64,000 bases of DNA, from contig NZ_BNAQ01000001.1 of NCBI RefSeq assembly GCF_014653575.1, positions 1,116,001 through 1,180,000 on the forward strand, read 5' to 3'. Positions within the stretch are counted from its first letter, which is position 1, and each line of letters starts with the position of its first letter. Of the stretch, positions 1 through 11,031 are shown piece by piece. The position numbers and the translations under genes were made by a program. The stretch is from Sphingomonas glacialis. Lineage in GTDB: Bacteria > Pseudomonadota > Alphaproteobacteria > Sphingomonadales > Sphingomonadaceae. The notes beneath the pieces were generated by a model. It did not search any database and was not told the DNA's origin. It saw only the letters and a list, made by a program, of their open reading frames with translations.

Positions 1-2
1 AA

Positions 3-326
3 TTCACCCTCACCGCGATCGAACTCGGCTTCCTGTCGGAACGGCGCCAGGCGTTCGAGAACCTCGCCCAGCGCGTCAAGCTCGACGCGGTCAAGGGCGT
101 CGTCACGACGATGATCCAGACCGAGAAATACGGCACGCCGCTGGCGTCTGCGCTTCGCGTGCTGTCGGGCGAGTTCCGCAACGAACGCATGATGCGCGCC
201 GAGGAAAAGGCCGCTCGCCTCCCCGCGATCATGACGATCCCGCTGATCCTGTTCATCCTGCCGACGCTGTTCGTCGTCATTCTCGGCCCGGCGGCCTGCT
301 CGATCTCCGACGCGTTCAACCACTGA
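3..326 (+). CDS. tadC: Tad pilus assembly protein TadC (type II secretion F family), C-terminal part
   Basis: Only the last 107 residues are present; the 5' end lies outside the window. The fragment reads as the end of a type II secretion system F domain: a helical stretch ending ALRVLSGEFRNER, then KAARLPAIMTIPLI and a strongly hydrophobic segment (LILFILPTLFVVILGPA) that would be the last membrane helix. The MRAEEKAARLPAKM-like motif before the final helix is characteristic of TadC, the inner-membrane platform protein of Flp/Tad pili. The rest of a tad locus would be expected upstream. TadB is the alternative, but the short tail after the last helix fits TadC better. Confidence 0.8.
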   Translation, partial: FTLTAIELGFLSERRQAFENLAQRVKLDAVKGVVTTMIQTEKYGTPLASALRVLSGEFRNERMMRAEEKAARLPAIMTIPLILFILPTLFVVILGPAACSISDAFNH

Positions 327-419
327 CGACCGCGGCGGCAGGGGTGCCGGCAAGCGCCCTTGCCGCACGACGCGGTTACCGGCATTTTATCCCGCGACGT
401 TCTGTCGAGGGATCAGGCC

Positions 420-1076
420 ATGCTGTTTACTACATCGGAGCAGTTCGTCGTATTGACGATCGTGCTGTTGAGCGGGTGGCTGATCGGGTTTGCCAGCGCA
501 CCGAATGCCGCCAAATGGAAGCGGCGCGCGCGGGCGCAGGCCGACAGCTACGCGGCCTATCACCGCGATGCCGAGGACAAGCTCCGCGCGGCACAGCAGC
601 GCGCGACCGACCTGAAGGACGAACTCGCGTCGCTCCGCGCCGACCATGCCGACGCCGAGCAGGCGATCGCGCGGCTGCGGAGCGGCGCGAAGCACGATGT
701 TGCACCAGAGGTCGTGCCGGCGGCGGTTGCGCCGCCCCACGAGCCTGTTGTCAAAGCGGACAACGGCATCCCCCACGCCAGAGTCGATCCGCGCCCAGGG
801 CGCGAGGATCTGACGCGGATCCGCGGGATCGACGCGTTGCTTGCGACGCGACTGTTCAGCCTCGGCTTGGTGCGGTTCGAGGATATCGAGAAGCTCTCGG
901 CCGCCGACGAGATCGCGCTCGAGCAGCGGCTCGCGTTGCCCGCAGGGCTGATGGCGCGCGACGAATGGCGCGCGCAGGCTGCGGCGCTTCGCGCCGGATC
1001 GGCGGATGCGCCGGGGGAACACGTCGAAACGGGCGCACTGCAGGCGCGTGAGGTACCGCCTCCACCGTCAGCCTGA
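420..1076 (+). CDS. Membrane-anchored protein with C-terminal helix-hairpin-helix-like domain
   Basis: 218 residues from the ATG at 420; an upstream in-frame ATG at 360 would add a non-hydrophobic tail, so 420 is preferred because the membrane helix (residues about 9-27, VVLTIVLLSGWLIGF) then sits at the N-terminus. A charged coiled-coil-like stretch follows (about 33-85, AEDKLRAAQQRATDLKDELASL). After a Pro/Val-rich linker, residues about 140-200 (LTRIRGIDALLATRLFSLGL) match the helix-hairpin-helix-like domain of COG3743-type proteins, a predicted nucleic-acid-binding fold. The function is unknown. It lies 93 bp after tadC, possibly by chance. Confidence 0.75.
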   Translation: MLFTTSEQFVVLTIVLLSGWLIGFASAPNAAKWKRRARAQADSYAAYHRDAEDKLRAAQQRATDLKDELASLRADHADAEQAIARLRSGAKHDVAPEVVPAAVAPPHEPVVKADNGIPHARVDPRPGREDLTRIRGIDALLATRLFSLGLVRFEDIEKLSAADEIALEQRLALPAGLMARDEWRAQAAALRAGSADAPGEHVETGALQAREVPPPPSA

Positions 1077-1158
1077 AGAAGGCTGGCGGCGCCCCTCCCC
1101 CGCTATGCGGAGGAGGGTTTCGGGAGCATGGCGCGCAACGCGGTGCGGCCGAGCCCGC

Positions 1159-3822
<2,664 letters not shown>

Positions 3823-3902
3823 GGATATTCCCTACTCAGTGCCTGGGTTTTCGCTGGGGAGGCGTCGGCAAAAGTCGCGGTATGATCACATCATCGCGGG
3901 GG

Positions 3903-6302
3903 CTAGCCCTCGATCTTCGAGAAGTCGGCCACGTTGTGCACCGCAGCACGAACGCGATCAAGCAGCCCGAGCCGCGCCGTGCGCTTGGCGGGTTCGGGGT
4001 CGTTGACGATGACGCTTTCGAAGAACGCGTCGATCGGGGCGCGCAGCGTCGCGAGCGCGGCCATCGCGGCTTCGAAATCCTCGCGCGCGATCGCTGCGGA
4101 GGCTGCCGGTTCGGCCGCGTCGAGCGCCGTGGCGAGTGCGGTTTCGGCAGGTTCTGGCGTGTAGGACGGTGCAGTGTGCGAACCCGCGCTCTCTTCAACC
4201 GTCACCCCAGCGAACGCTGGGGTCTCGTGGTTCTCCGGGTGCGCGCCCGCCGCGGAGACCCCAGCTTTCGCTGGGGTGACGGCCGGGGCGGACGTGCCGA
4301 AGCCCTCCTTCTTCAGGATATTCGCCGCGCGCTTGTACCCGGCGAGCAGGTTCGCCCCATCCTCGGTCCCGACAAACCCCTGCAACGCCCGCACGCGCGC
4401 GAGCAGGCGGACGAGATCGTCCTCGCCGCCGAGCGCGAACACCGCGTCTATCAGGTCATGCCGGACGCCGGCTTCGCGTTGCTGGACTTTGAGGCGGTCT
4501 GCGAAAAAGTCGAGGAGCGCATCGACCGTTACCGGAAGACTTTCTAGCGGTTCAGGATACGCGTTGTGAGGCTGGCCCCACGCATAGGCATGTTGAATCT
4601 CAGCCCATGTTTGCGACCAAAAGCTTATGCGAACAATCTCGTGCATGTCGGGTGAAGCATCCCCAATCATGACCTGGCCCGCCAAGATTGGTCTCAACTG
4701 TATCCGAATTTGGTTCTGCTGAATGAGGCGAGCAATGCCAAGCGCTGCTCGGCGGAGCGCAAACGGGTCCTTCGAACCAGTAGGCAATTCGCCTATTTCA
4801 AAAAACTTAGAAATCGTATCCAGCTTGTCCGCCAAGCTCACCGCCACCGTCACCGGATCGGTCGGGACGTCATCGCCCTGCCCGACCGGCTTGTAGTGAT
4901 CGCGGATCGCCGCGGCGACGGCGGGGTGCTCGCCTTGCGCGGCAGCGTAATAGCCGCCCATCAAGCCCTGCAGCTCGGGGAATTCGCCGACCATGCCGGT
5001 GACGAGATCGGCCTTGCACAGGCGCGCGGCGCGCTCGGCGAGGTCGGCCAGTTCCGCGCGCGACAGGTCCCCCTCCCGCTTGCGGGAGGGGTTAGGGGAG
5101 GGGCCGTCAGCACTGGCGGCGTCGGCGAGTGGAACAGGCCCTCCCGCAGCCCCTCCCGCGAGCGGGAGGGGAGCAGAAGAGGTGACGATCCCCTCCTCCA
5201 CCAGCCAGCGCGCCAGCTTGGCGACACGGTCGACCTTGTCGGCGACCGTGCCGAGCTTCTCGTGGAACACGATCCGGTCGAGCTTGGCCGCCTGCTCTTC
5301 GAGCGGCACCTTGAGATCGGTCTCGTAGAAGAATTTCGCGTCGGACAGCCGTGCCGCGAGCACCTTGCGGTTGCCCTCGACGATCTTCGCGCCGCCATCG
5401 GCCGCGTCGATATTGGCGGTGCAGATGAACGCGTTCGCCAAGGCGCCGTCGGCCGAGCGGCACACGAAATACTTCTGGTTCACGCGCGCCGTCAGCTGAA
5501 TCACCTCGGGCGGGACCTCGAGGAACGCCTCGTCGAAGCGGCCGAGCAGCGGCACCGGCCATTCGGTGAGGCCAGCATTCTCGCTCAGCAGCCCCTCGTC
5601 CTGCACCAGCTCGAGCCCGGCCTTGCGCGCGGCCATCGTCGCGCCGAGCGCGATGATCTGGCGGCGTTCGGCCTGGTCGACGATCACATGGCAGGCGCGG
5701 AGTTTCTCGACATAGTCGTTCGCACTGCCGATCGTGATGACGTGCGGATGGTGGAAGCGATGCCCGACGGTCGCGGCACCGCTGGTGATGCCGGCGATCT
5801 CGCAGTCGATCACGCCGTCGCCGAACAAGGCGACGATCCCCTGCAGCGGGCGAACCCAGCGCAGCGATTCCATCGTGGTCGAGGCAGCCCCCCAACGCAT
5901 CGCCTTGGGCCAGGGGAAGGCGCGGACGATCGCGGGGATCGCTGCTGCCAGCACGTCGGCGGTGGCGCGGCCGGGCTTGTCGATCACCGCGAACAGGATG
6001 CCGTCGCGCTCGACGAGCTGCTCGCGCGTCAGGCCGGTCTTGCGCAGGAAGCCTTCGAGCGCTTGCGGCGGCGCGCTGGTCTTGGGGCCCTTGGTCTCTT
6101 CCGACACGGCAGCGGTCTGCGCGGGGAGATCGCGCGCGATCAGCACCAGGCGGCGCGGGGTGGCGTAGGTCTGCAGCGCGCCGGGCTGGAGGCCAGCCTT
6201 GGCGAGCTCGGCGGTGAAGAGCTTGGCGAGATCCTCACGCGCGCGGTCCTGCATACGCGCGGGGATTTCCTCGGAGCGCAGCTCCAGCAGAAAGTCCGTC
6301 AT
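3903..6302 (-). CDS. glyS: Glycine--tRNA ligase beta subunit, carrying two in-frame repeat insertions
   Basis: Beta subunit of the alpha2beta2 glycyl-tRNA synthetase, supplying tRNA recognition while GlyQ carries the active site. The N-terminus (MTDFLLELRSEEIPARMQ) is typical. The protein is 799 residues, about 100 more than the roughly 690 usual for the family. Two paired-hairpin repeats account for most of the excess. One spans about residues 377-412 (Pro/Ala/Gly-rich), between the core and the HD-like region. The other spans about 675-701 (TPAKAGVS...ETPAFAGVT), before the C-terminal anticodon-binding helices. Both keep the frame open. A patch around 4600-4850 (residues about 485-568) has clearly lower GC than the rest. 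The gene follows glyQ and precedes ppdK. Confidence 0.95.
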   Translation of the reverse strand: MTDFLLELRSEEIPARMQDRAREDLAKLFTAELAKAGLQPGALQTYATPRRLVLIARDLPAQTAAVSEETKGPKTSAPPQALEGFLRKTGLTREQLVERDGILFAVIDKPGRATADVLAAAIPAIVRAFPWPKAMRWGAASTTMESLRWVRPLQGIVALFGDGVIDCEIAGITSGAATVGHRFHHPHVITIGSANDYVEKLRACHVIVDQAERRQIIALGATMAARKAGLELVQDEGLLSENAGLTEWPVPLLGRFDEAFLEVPPEVIQLTARVNQKYFVCRSADGALANAFICTANIDAADGGAKIVEGNRKVLAARLSDAKFFYETDLKVPLEEQAAKLDRIVFHEKLGTVADKVDRVAKLARWLVEEGIVTSSAPLPLAGGAAGGPVPLADAASADGPSPNPSRKREGDLSRAELADLAERAARLCKADLVTGMVGEFPELQGLMGGYYAAAQGEHPAVAAAIRDHYKPVGQGDDVPTDPVTVAVSLADKLDTISKFFEIGELPTGSKDPFALRRAALGIARLIQQNQIRIQLRPILAGQVMIGDASPDMHEIVRISFWSQTWAEIQHAYAWGQPHNAYPEPLESLPVTVDALLDFFADRLKVQQREAGVRHDLIDAVFALGGEDDLVRLLARVRALQGFVGTEDGANLLAGYKRAANILKKEGFGTSAPAVTPAKAGVSAAGAHPENHETPAFAGVTVEESAGSHTAPSYTPEPAETALATALDAAEPAASAAIAREDFEAAMAALATLRAPIDAFFESVIVNDPEPAKRTARLGLLDRVRAAVHNVADFSKIEG
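4201..4283. repeat. Family A paired-hairpin repeat inside glyS (in frame)
   Basis: Two inverted arms, CCCAGCgaacGCTGGG and CCCAGCtttcGCTGGG, framed by GTCAC and GTGAC, with about 40 bp between them. It closely matches the intergenic copy at 10106, including a similar right flank (GGGGCGGA, GCCGAA). It lies in the coding sequence of glyS and is read as TPAKAGVS and ETPAFAGVT. Confidence 0.9.
5069..5173. repeat. Family D paired-hairpin repeat inside glyS (in frame)
   Basis: Arms CCCTCCCGCttGCGGGAGGG and CCCCTCCCGCgaGCGGGAGGGG are separated by about 65 bp. About 105 bp, which is 35 codons and so frame-preserving. The same family occurs between genes at 59171-59277. It is translated on the minus strand as a Pro/Ala/Gly-rich stretch ending NPSRKREG. 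Confidence 0.9.
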
Positions 6303-6324
6303 GCGCGCACCCCGTCAGCGATCG

Positions 6325-6440
6325 AAACGCGCAGGCGCGAAGACGCGAAGAAACTCTTCTTCTCCGCGTCTCCGCGTCTCCGCGTGAACAAGAAATTTGG
6401 TTCTCGCGGAGACGCGGAGACGCGGAGAGACGAAGGAAGA
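6325..6440. repeat. Family F repeat between glyQ and glyS
   Basis: Long inverted repeat built from GCGAAGACGCGAAGAA and CTCCGCGTCTCCGCG units on one arm and CGCGGAGACGCGGAGA on the other, around an AT-rich centre (AAGAAATTTGGTTC). It fills most of the 163-bp glyQ-glyS gap and could form a large hairpin in the shared transcript. Confidence 0.8.
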
Positions 6441-6465
6441 GGCAGAGTGCCTGCGGCGCCGAGCA

Positions 6466-7377
6466 TCACGCGGCACTCCACGCGGGATATTCGGCCTTCC
6501 AGCCCTCCGCATTCTTGTCCATCCACGCCTGGCAGCTGCCCTTCGCGAGATCGCGCACGCGGCCCATATAGGCCTGGCGCTCGGCGACCGAGATCACCCC
6601 GCGCGCCTGGAGCAGGTTGAACACGTGGCTCGCCTTGATCGCTTGCTCGTAGGCCGGGATCGGCAACTTGGCGGCGAGGCTGTTCTCGCACTCGGCGACA
6701 TGCTTGCGGAACTGGTCGAACAGGCTGTCGGTGTCGGCGACCTCGAAGTTCCAGGTCGACATCTCGACCTCATTCTCGTGGAACACCTCGCCGTAGGTCA
6801 CGCCGGCATCGTTGAACGCCAGGTCGTAGACGTTGTCGACATTCTGCACGTACATCGCGAGCCGCTCCAACCCGTAGGTGAGCTCGCCCGCGACGGGCTT
6901 CATGTCGAAGCCGCCCATCTGCTGGAAATAGGTGAACTGGGTGACTTCCATCCCGTCGCACCACACTTCCCAGCCCAAGCCCCACGCGCCGAGCGTCGGA
7001 CTTTCCCAATCGTCCTCGACGAAGCGGATGTCGTGGACCAGCGGGTCGATGCCGATCGCCGCGAGGCTGCCGAGATACAGCTCCTGCAGGTTCGACGGGC
7101 TCGGCTTCAGGATCACCTGATACTGATAGTAATGCTGCAGCCGGTTGGGGTTCTCGCCATAGCGGCCGTCGGTGGGGCGGCGGCACGGCTGGACGAAGGC
7201 GGCGTTCCACGGCTTGGGGCCGAGCGCGCGCAGCGTCGTGGCGGTGTGGAACGTCCCCGCCCCCATCTCCATGTCATAGGCCTGGAGGATGAGGCAGCCA
7301 TGCTGGCTCCAGTATTCGTGGAGCTTGAGGATCATGCCCTGGAAGCTGAGGGGTCTGTCGGTCACGATGTCGGTCAC
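6466..7377 (-). CDS. glyQ: Glycine--tRNA ligase alpha subunit
   Basis: Catalytic class II subunit of bacterial glycyl-tRNA synthetase. It has the expected [16 protein letters not shown] start, the motif [25 protein letters not shown] and [10 protein letters not shown], followed by the helical C-terminus. About 303 residues from a GTG at 7377; another GTG lies at 7365, and neither has a strong Shine-Dalgarno, so the exact start is uncertain. A TTG further upstream would add an unusual Pro/Cys-rich tail. First gene of the glyQ-glyS-ppdK group; the divergent promoter region to the XRE gene lies upstream. Confidence 0.96.
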   Translation of the reverse strand: MTDIVTDRPLSFQGMILKLHEYWSQHGCLILQAYDMEMGAGTFHTATTLRALGPKPWNAAFVQPCRRPTDGRYGENPNRLQHYYQYQVILKPSPSNLQELYLGSLAAIGIDPLVHDIRFVEDDWESPTLGAWGLGWEVWCDGMEVTQFTYFQQMGGFDMKPVAGELTYGLERLAMYVQNVDNVYDLAFNDAGVTYGEVFHENEVEMSTWNFEVADTDSLFDQFRKHVAECENSLAAKLPIPAYEQAIKASHVFNLLQARGVISVAERQAYMGRVRDLAKGSCQAWMDKNAEGWKAEYPAWSAA

Positions 7378-7471
7378 GGGGGGGGCTTTGGCGCAGGGCG
7401 ACGGGAATTTCAACCAGGGGTTGGGCTTTGCTGCCCCCGGTCAGCCTGCACTGACCTTTTGTAAGGGCTTC

Positions 7472-7500
7472 TTGACATGGACACGACTCACTGTCATTTA
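7472..7500 (+). promoter_or_regulatory. Possible promoter of the XRE/membrane-protein pair
   Basis: TTGACA at 7472-7477 matches the -35 consensus, and a weak -10-like CATTTA follows at 17 bp spacing. It lies 115 bp before the XRE start and just upstream of a perfect inverted repeat. Sequence-only prediction. Confidence 0.35.
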
Positions 7501-7511
7501 GTCAAGGACAG

Positions 7512-7526
7512 CTGACAGAGTGTCAG
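7512..7526. promoter_or_regulatory. Candidate operator: inverted repeat CTGACA-N3-TGTCAG
   Basis: Perfect 6-bp inverted repeat with a 3-bp spacer, just downstream of the putative promoter. Further half-site-like strings (CTGTCA at 7491, GGACAG at 7506) cluster around it. An autoregulatory site for the small XRE protein encoded next is a reasonable inference. Confidence 0.4.
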
Positions 7527-7614
7527 TGTCGCATGATGGAGGGACCGATGTACGATCATCCAGCAAGCCCGACTTCGCCGCTCGCTTGACGATGCGGCTC
7601 CGATGGAAACCAAT

Positions 7615-7830
7615 ATGAAGAACCGCTTGAAGGTGCTGCGCGCCGAACGCGACTGGAGCCAGGCCGAGCTCGGCGGCCGGCTCGGCGTATCGCGGCAGGC
7701 GGTCAACGCGATTGAAACCGGCAAATACGATCCGTCGCTGCCGCTCGCGTTCAAGCTGGCGCGCCTGTTCGAAATGCCGATCGAGGAGATTTTCGATGAC
7801 CAGACCGAAGATAGCCATGCCGCAGAATGA
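7615..7830 (+). CDS. Small XRE-family helix-turn-helix regulator
   Basis: 71 residues from the ATG at 7615, giving the usual MKNRLKVLRAERDWSQ start; an in-frame ATG at 7603 would add four residues. It is a single Cro/CI-type HTH domain: SQAELGGRLGVSRQAVNAIETGKYDPSLPLAFKLAR covers helices 2-5, and the C-terminus EMPIEEIFDD is typical of the one-domain YozG/XRE group. It overlaps the next gene, a membrane protein. Such regulator-plus-membrane-protein pairs are common in sphingomonads, and the regulator probably controls its own operon. Confidence 0.9.
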   Translation: MKNRLKVLRAERDWSQAELGGRLGVSRQAVNAIETGKYDPSLPLAFKLARLFEMPIEEIFDDQTEDSHAAE

Positions 7831-8245
7831 CATCGGCCCCGGCGAAGCCGCCGATCGCGCGCGCTCGCGCCGCACGTTCATCACCTTCGCCGTGCTCAGC
7901 GTGCTCGGCGGTGCGGTCGGTTTCACTGCCGCGCTGATCGAGCCGCACGAGGCGACGCTAACCACCGGCGGCTCGCTGCCGGCGTGGTTCGCAATCCTTG
8001 CCGCGGCGCTGCTGATCGGCGCGGTGACGGCAGGCAGCCTCGTCTATTACCGCACGATCGACGAGCTCCAGCGGCTCGACAATTACTGGGCCGCGACGAT
8101 GGGCGCCAACGTGCTGCTGATGGCCTATCCCGTCTGGCTGATCCTCTGGAAGGGCGGCCTCGTCCCCGCCCCAGATGCGATGACGCTGTATCTCGCGGTG
8201 CTGGTCTCGACCGGCCTCGCTTATGCCTGGCGCAAGCTGCGCTGA
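7796..8245 (+). CDS. Small multi-spanning membrane protein paired with XRE regulator
   Basis: 149 residues from the ATG at 7796, which overlaps the end of the regulator gene by 35 bp; an ATG at 7817 is an alternative. Four hydrophobic segments can be seen: about 27-46 (FITFAVLSVLGGAVGF), 60-80 (WFAILAAALLIGAVTAG), 100-118 and 126-143. The motif YYRTIDELQRLDNYWA between helices 2 and 3 is the most distinctive part. No catalytic motif is visible and no function can be assigned. The overlap implies translational coupling with the regulator. Confidence 0.8.
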   Translation: MTRPKIAMPQNDIGPGEAADRARSRRTFITFAVLSVLGGAVGFTAALIEPHEATLTTGGSLPAWFAILAAALLIGAVTAGSLVYYRTIDELQRLDNYWAATMGANVLLMAYPVWLILWKGGLVPAPDAMTLYLAVLVSTGLAYAWRKLR

Positions 8246-8275
8246 CCTCGCCACACCTTTAAGAAGGATCGAACC

Positions 8276-9202
8276 ATGAAGACGCTCGATTTCGGGCAGA
8301 CGGTGATCACGCTCGCCGCACTGCTGCTCGCCGCCAACACCGCGCCCCAAGCTCCTGCCCCTGCCCCGGCGGCGCCCGCGCCCGTCGCCACCGTTCCCGC
8401 CGACCCCGCGCTCTGGGTGGTGAAGGACAAGGATACGACGATCTATTTGTTCGGCACGGTCCATGCGCTCAAGCCGAACCTCAGCTGGTTCGATTCGGCG
8501 GTGCGCAAGGCGTTCGACGCGAGCGGGCAGCTCGTGCTCGAAATCCCGTTGCCCACGCCCGAGCAGGCGCAGAAGGTGATCGGACCTCTCGCGATGGACC
8601 CGACCGGCCCCACGCTGACGCAGAAGCTCCCCGAAAAGAGCCGCGCCGCCTACGCCGCCGCGCTCGCCAAGCTCGGCGTTCCCGCCGCCGCGCTCGATCG
8701 CTTCGAGCCGTGGTTCGCCGCGGTGACGATGTCGCAAATCTCGCTGCAAAAGGCGGGCTACAGCGCCGCCGACGGTGCCGAGATGGCGCTCGACGCCGCC
8801 GCCAAGGCCGCGGGCAAGCCAGTCACCGGGCTCGAGACGCTCGAACAGCAGCTCGGCTATTTTCACGATCTGCCACAGGCCGACCAGATCGCCTTCCTGC
8901 TCGAAAGCGTGAAGGACCTGGACAAGTTCGACACCACGATCAACGCAATGGTCGACAAATGGAAAGCCGGCGACGCTGAGGGCTTGAGCAAGCTGATGAA
9001 CGAGGATCTGACCGGGCAGAAGAATCTCTACAAGGTGCTGCTGGTCGATCGCAACGCGCGCTGGGCCGACTGGATCGATTCGCGGATGAAGACGCCGGGG
9101 ACGGTGTTCATCGCGGTCGGCGCTGGGCACCTCGCGGGCAAGGATAGCGTCCAGGCGCAGCTCGCCAAGCATCGCATCGTCGCGACGCGGATCCGCTATT
9201 GA
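8276..9202 (+). CDS. TraB/GumN family protein (first of a tandem pair)
   Basis: 308 residues with an N-terminal hydrophobic export-type segment followed by an Ala/Pro linker. The TraB/GumN (COG3735) signatures are present: ALWVVKDKDTTIYLFGTVHAL at about 43-63, the GxxH-type GTVH motif, and near the C-terminus FIAVGAGHLAGKDSV. In distant relatives such as TIKI, the GxxH and related residues form a metal-dependent protease site; activity here is inferred only. Its stop overlaps the start of a second family member, so the two are probably translated together. Confidence 0.88.
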   Translation: MKTLDFGQTVITLAALLLAANTAPQAPAPAPAAPAPVATVPADPALWVVKDKDTTIYLFGTVHALKPNLSWFDSAVRKAFDASGQLVLEIPLPTPEQAQKVIGPLAMDPTGPTLTQKLPEKSRAAYAAALAKLGVPAAALDRFEPWFAAVTMSQISLQKAGYSAADGAEMALDAAAKAAGKPVTGLETLEQQLGYFHDLPQADQIAFLLESVKDLDKFDTTINAMVDKWKAGDAEGLSKLMNEDLTGQKNLYKVLLVDRNARWADWIDSRMKTPGTVFIAVGAGHLAGKDSVQAQLAKHRIVATRIRY

Positions 9203-10062
9203 TCCGCGCAGGTCTTGCGATCGGACTTGCCCTGGCGCTCGCCGCGTGCGCGAAGGCGCCCGAAACGCCCGCGCATCCGGCACTATGGCGCGTGGCGGAC
9301 CGCGATACGACGATCTGGCTGTTCGGATCGATCCACGCGCTGCCGCCCCGCGTCGCCTGGCAGACGCCCACGGTGGCGGGCGCGATCGCGGCGGCGGACA
9401 CGCTGATCCTCGAAGTGCCGCCCGGCGACGACGCCGCAGCGCGCGCGCAGTTCCTGGCGCTGGCCGAGCAACCGGGTTTGCCGCCGGTGCTAGACCGGGT
9501 GGCGGCGGCCGATCGCGCGACGCTCGCGCGTGGCATGGCGGTCGCGGGGCAATCGCCGGAAACGCTTGATCGGTTGAAGACCTGGGCGGCGGCGCTGACG
9601 ATCACCGCCGGGGCCGGACATCTCTCCGACTCCGGCGCCGCCAACGGCGTCGAGGCGGTGCTGACGCGGGCATTCGCCGGCAAGGCGATCGGTGCGCTGG
9701 AGAGCCGCGAGGGGCAATTGCGGCTGTTCGACCGCCTCCCCGCCGAGTCGCAGCGGACGCTGCTGATCGCTGCAGCGCGCGACGCCCTTTCGGCGGCGAA
9801 GGGCGATGCCGCCCTGCGCACCGCGTGGAAGGACGGCGATGCGGCGGGGCTCGCCGCCGATGTCGCGCCGTTACAGCGCGATCCGGCGATGGGGGCGGCG
9901 CTGGTGACCGATCGCAACGCCCGCTGGGCGAGCGCGATCGTGCGTCGGCTGGCGCGGCCGGGGCGGGTGTTCGTCGCGGTTGGCGCGGGGCATCTGGTAG
10001 GGCCGGGGTCGGTCGTTGCGATGCTGCAGGCGCGGGGACTGAAGGTCGAGCGGGTCGAATAG
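9199..10062 (+). CDS. TraB/GumN family lipoprotein (second of a tandem pair)
   Basis: 287 residues from a TTG start whose codon overlaps the stop of the previous gene. The N-terminus ends in a lipobox (ALAACAKAP), so it is probably a lipoprotein, unlike its partner. Family motifs are ALWRVADRDTTIWLFGSIHALP (GSIH in place of GTVH) and VFVAVGAGHLVGPGSV near the end. The shared architecture and the overlap suggest an old tandem duplication with divergence in anchoring. The substrate is unknown. Confidence 0.87.
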   Translation: MIRAGLAIGLALALAACAKAPETPAHPALWRVADRDTTIWLFGSIHALPPRVAWQTPTVAGAIAAADTLILEVPPGDDAAARAQFLALAEQPGLPPVLDRVAAADRATLARGMAVAGQSPETLDRLKTWAAALTITAGAGHLSDSGAANGVEAVLTRAFAGKAIGALESREGQLRLFDRLPAESQRTLLIAAARDALSAAKGDAALRTAWKDGDAAGLAADVAPLQRDPAMGAALVTDRNARWASAIVRRLARPGRVFVAVGAGHLVGPGSVVAMLQARGLKVERVE

Positions 10063-10105
10063 GATAACGGGCGGGCGATATCGTGCGAAGGCTCACCCTC
10101 CACCC

Positions 10106-10184
10106 GTCACCCCAGCGCAAGCTGGGGTCTCGTGGTTCTTCGGGTGCGCGCCTTCCGGGAGACCCCAGCTTTCGCTGGGGTGAC
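10106..10184. repeat. Family A paired-hairpin repeat upstream of rplY
   Basis: GTCACCCCAGCgcaaGCTGGGG, then about 35 bp, then CCCCAGCtttcGCTGGGGTGAC. Lies in the 251-bp gap between the TraB-like gene and rplY. Nearest match to the copy inside glyS. Confidence 0.9.
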
Positions 10185-10313
10185 GTGTGGGGCGGAAGCG
10201 CCGAACCGTCGTCTTGCACTTAAGCCCCGCCTCCCCTATAGCGCCGCGCTTCGGCCAGGGTCATCCCTGGAGGCTTGGCCGGAAACACCACAACCGTATT
10301 TCGGAGTAATGCA

Positions 10314-10997
10314 ATGAGCGACCAATTGGAGCTCGCAGCCGAGACGCGCGAACAGGTTGGCAAGGGAGCCTCCCGTTTGCTTCGTCGCGAAGGCCGCGTC
10401 CCCGCCGTGATCTACGGCAACAAGCAAGAACCCCTCTCGATCCACGTCGAGGAAAAGGCGCTGATGCGTCTCCTCATGACGGGTCACTTCATGAATTCGG
10501 TCGTCATGGTCGACGCCGGTGGCCAGCAGATCCGCACCCTGCCGAAGGACGTCTCGTTCGACGCCGTCACCGATCGTCCGACGCATGTCGACTTCCTGCG
10601 CATCGGCGCGCACACCACCGTGCACGTGCAAGTGCCGATCGTGTTCGCTGACGAGGACGATGCCCCCGGTATCGCCAAGGCTGGCGGCGTGCTCAACATC
10701 ACGCGCCACGAGCTCGAGCTGGTCTGCGACGCGGCCGACATCCCCACCGAGATCACGATCTCGCTGGCAGGTCTCGACGTCGGTGCCTCGATCCACATCT
10801 CGGACGTCAAGCTGCCCAAGGGCGTGACGCCGGCGATCGCCGACCGCGACTTCGCGATCGCGACGATCGTTCCGCCGACGGTCCCGACCGTCGAGGACGA
10901 AGAGCTCGAGGCTGCCGTTGCCGAAGCTCAGTCGGCTGAAGCAGAAGCTGAAGCCGCCGAAGCTGAAGCCGAAGCCGAAGGCGACAAGGCCGAGTAA
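10314..10997 (+). CDS. rplY: Large ribosomal subunit protein bL25 (Ctc/TL5 form)
   Basis: 227 residues from the ATG at 10314, preceded by CGGAGTA. The N-terminal 5S-rRNA-binding L25 domain ([29 protein letters not shown]) is followed by the CTC/TL5 beta domain (about 100-190: [29 protein letters not shown]). The acidic Ala/Glu tail ([14 protein letters not shown]) is common in alphaproteobacterial members. It sits directly before pth, the widely conserved rplY-pth order. A hairpin in the 93-bp gap may limit read-through into pth. Confidence 0.97.
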   Translation: MSDQLELAAETREQVGKGASRLLRREGRVPAVIYGNKQEPLSIHVEEKALMRLLMTGHFMNSVVMVDAGGQQIRTLPKDVSFDAVTDRPTHVDFLRIGAHTTVHVQVPIVFADEDDAPGIAKAGGVLNITRHELELVCDAADIPTEITISLAGLDVGASIHISDVKLPKGVTPAIADRDFAIATIVPPTVPTVEDEELEAAVAEAQSAEAEAEAAEAEAEAEGDKAE

Positions 10998-11031
10998 GCA
11001 GCCGCTGTCACCTTGCGGGATGCGCACAATC

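Noticed and set aside
1090..1120. CCTCCCCCGC-GCGGAGGAGG stem between the first membrane protein and ppdK
   Set aside because: Short and imperfect; could be a weak convergent terminator but lacks T tracts on both strands.
7476..7514. 12-codon open frame MDTTHCHLVKDS upstream of the XRE gene
   Set aside because: Overlaps the putative promoter and operator; no ribosome-binding site and no attenuator structure after it.
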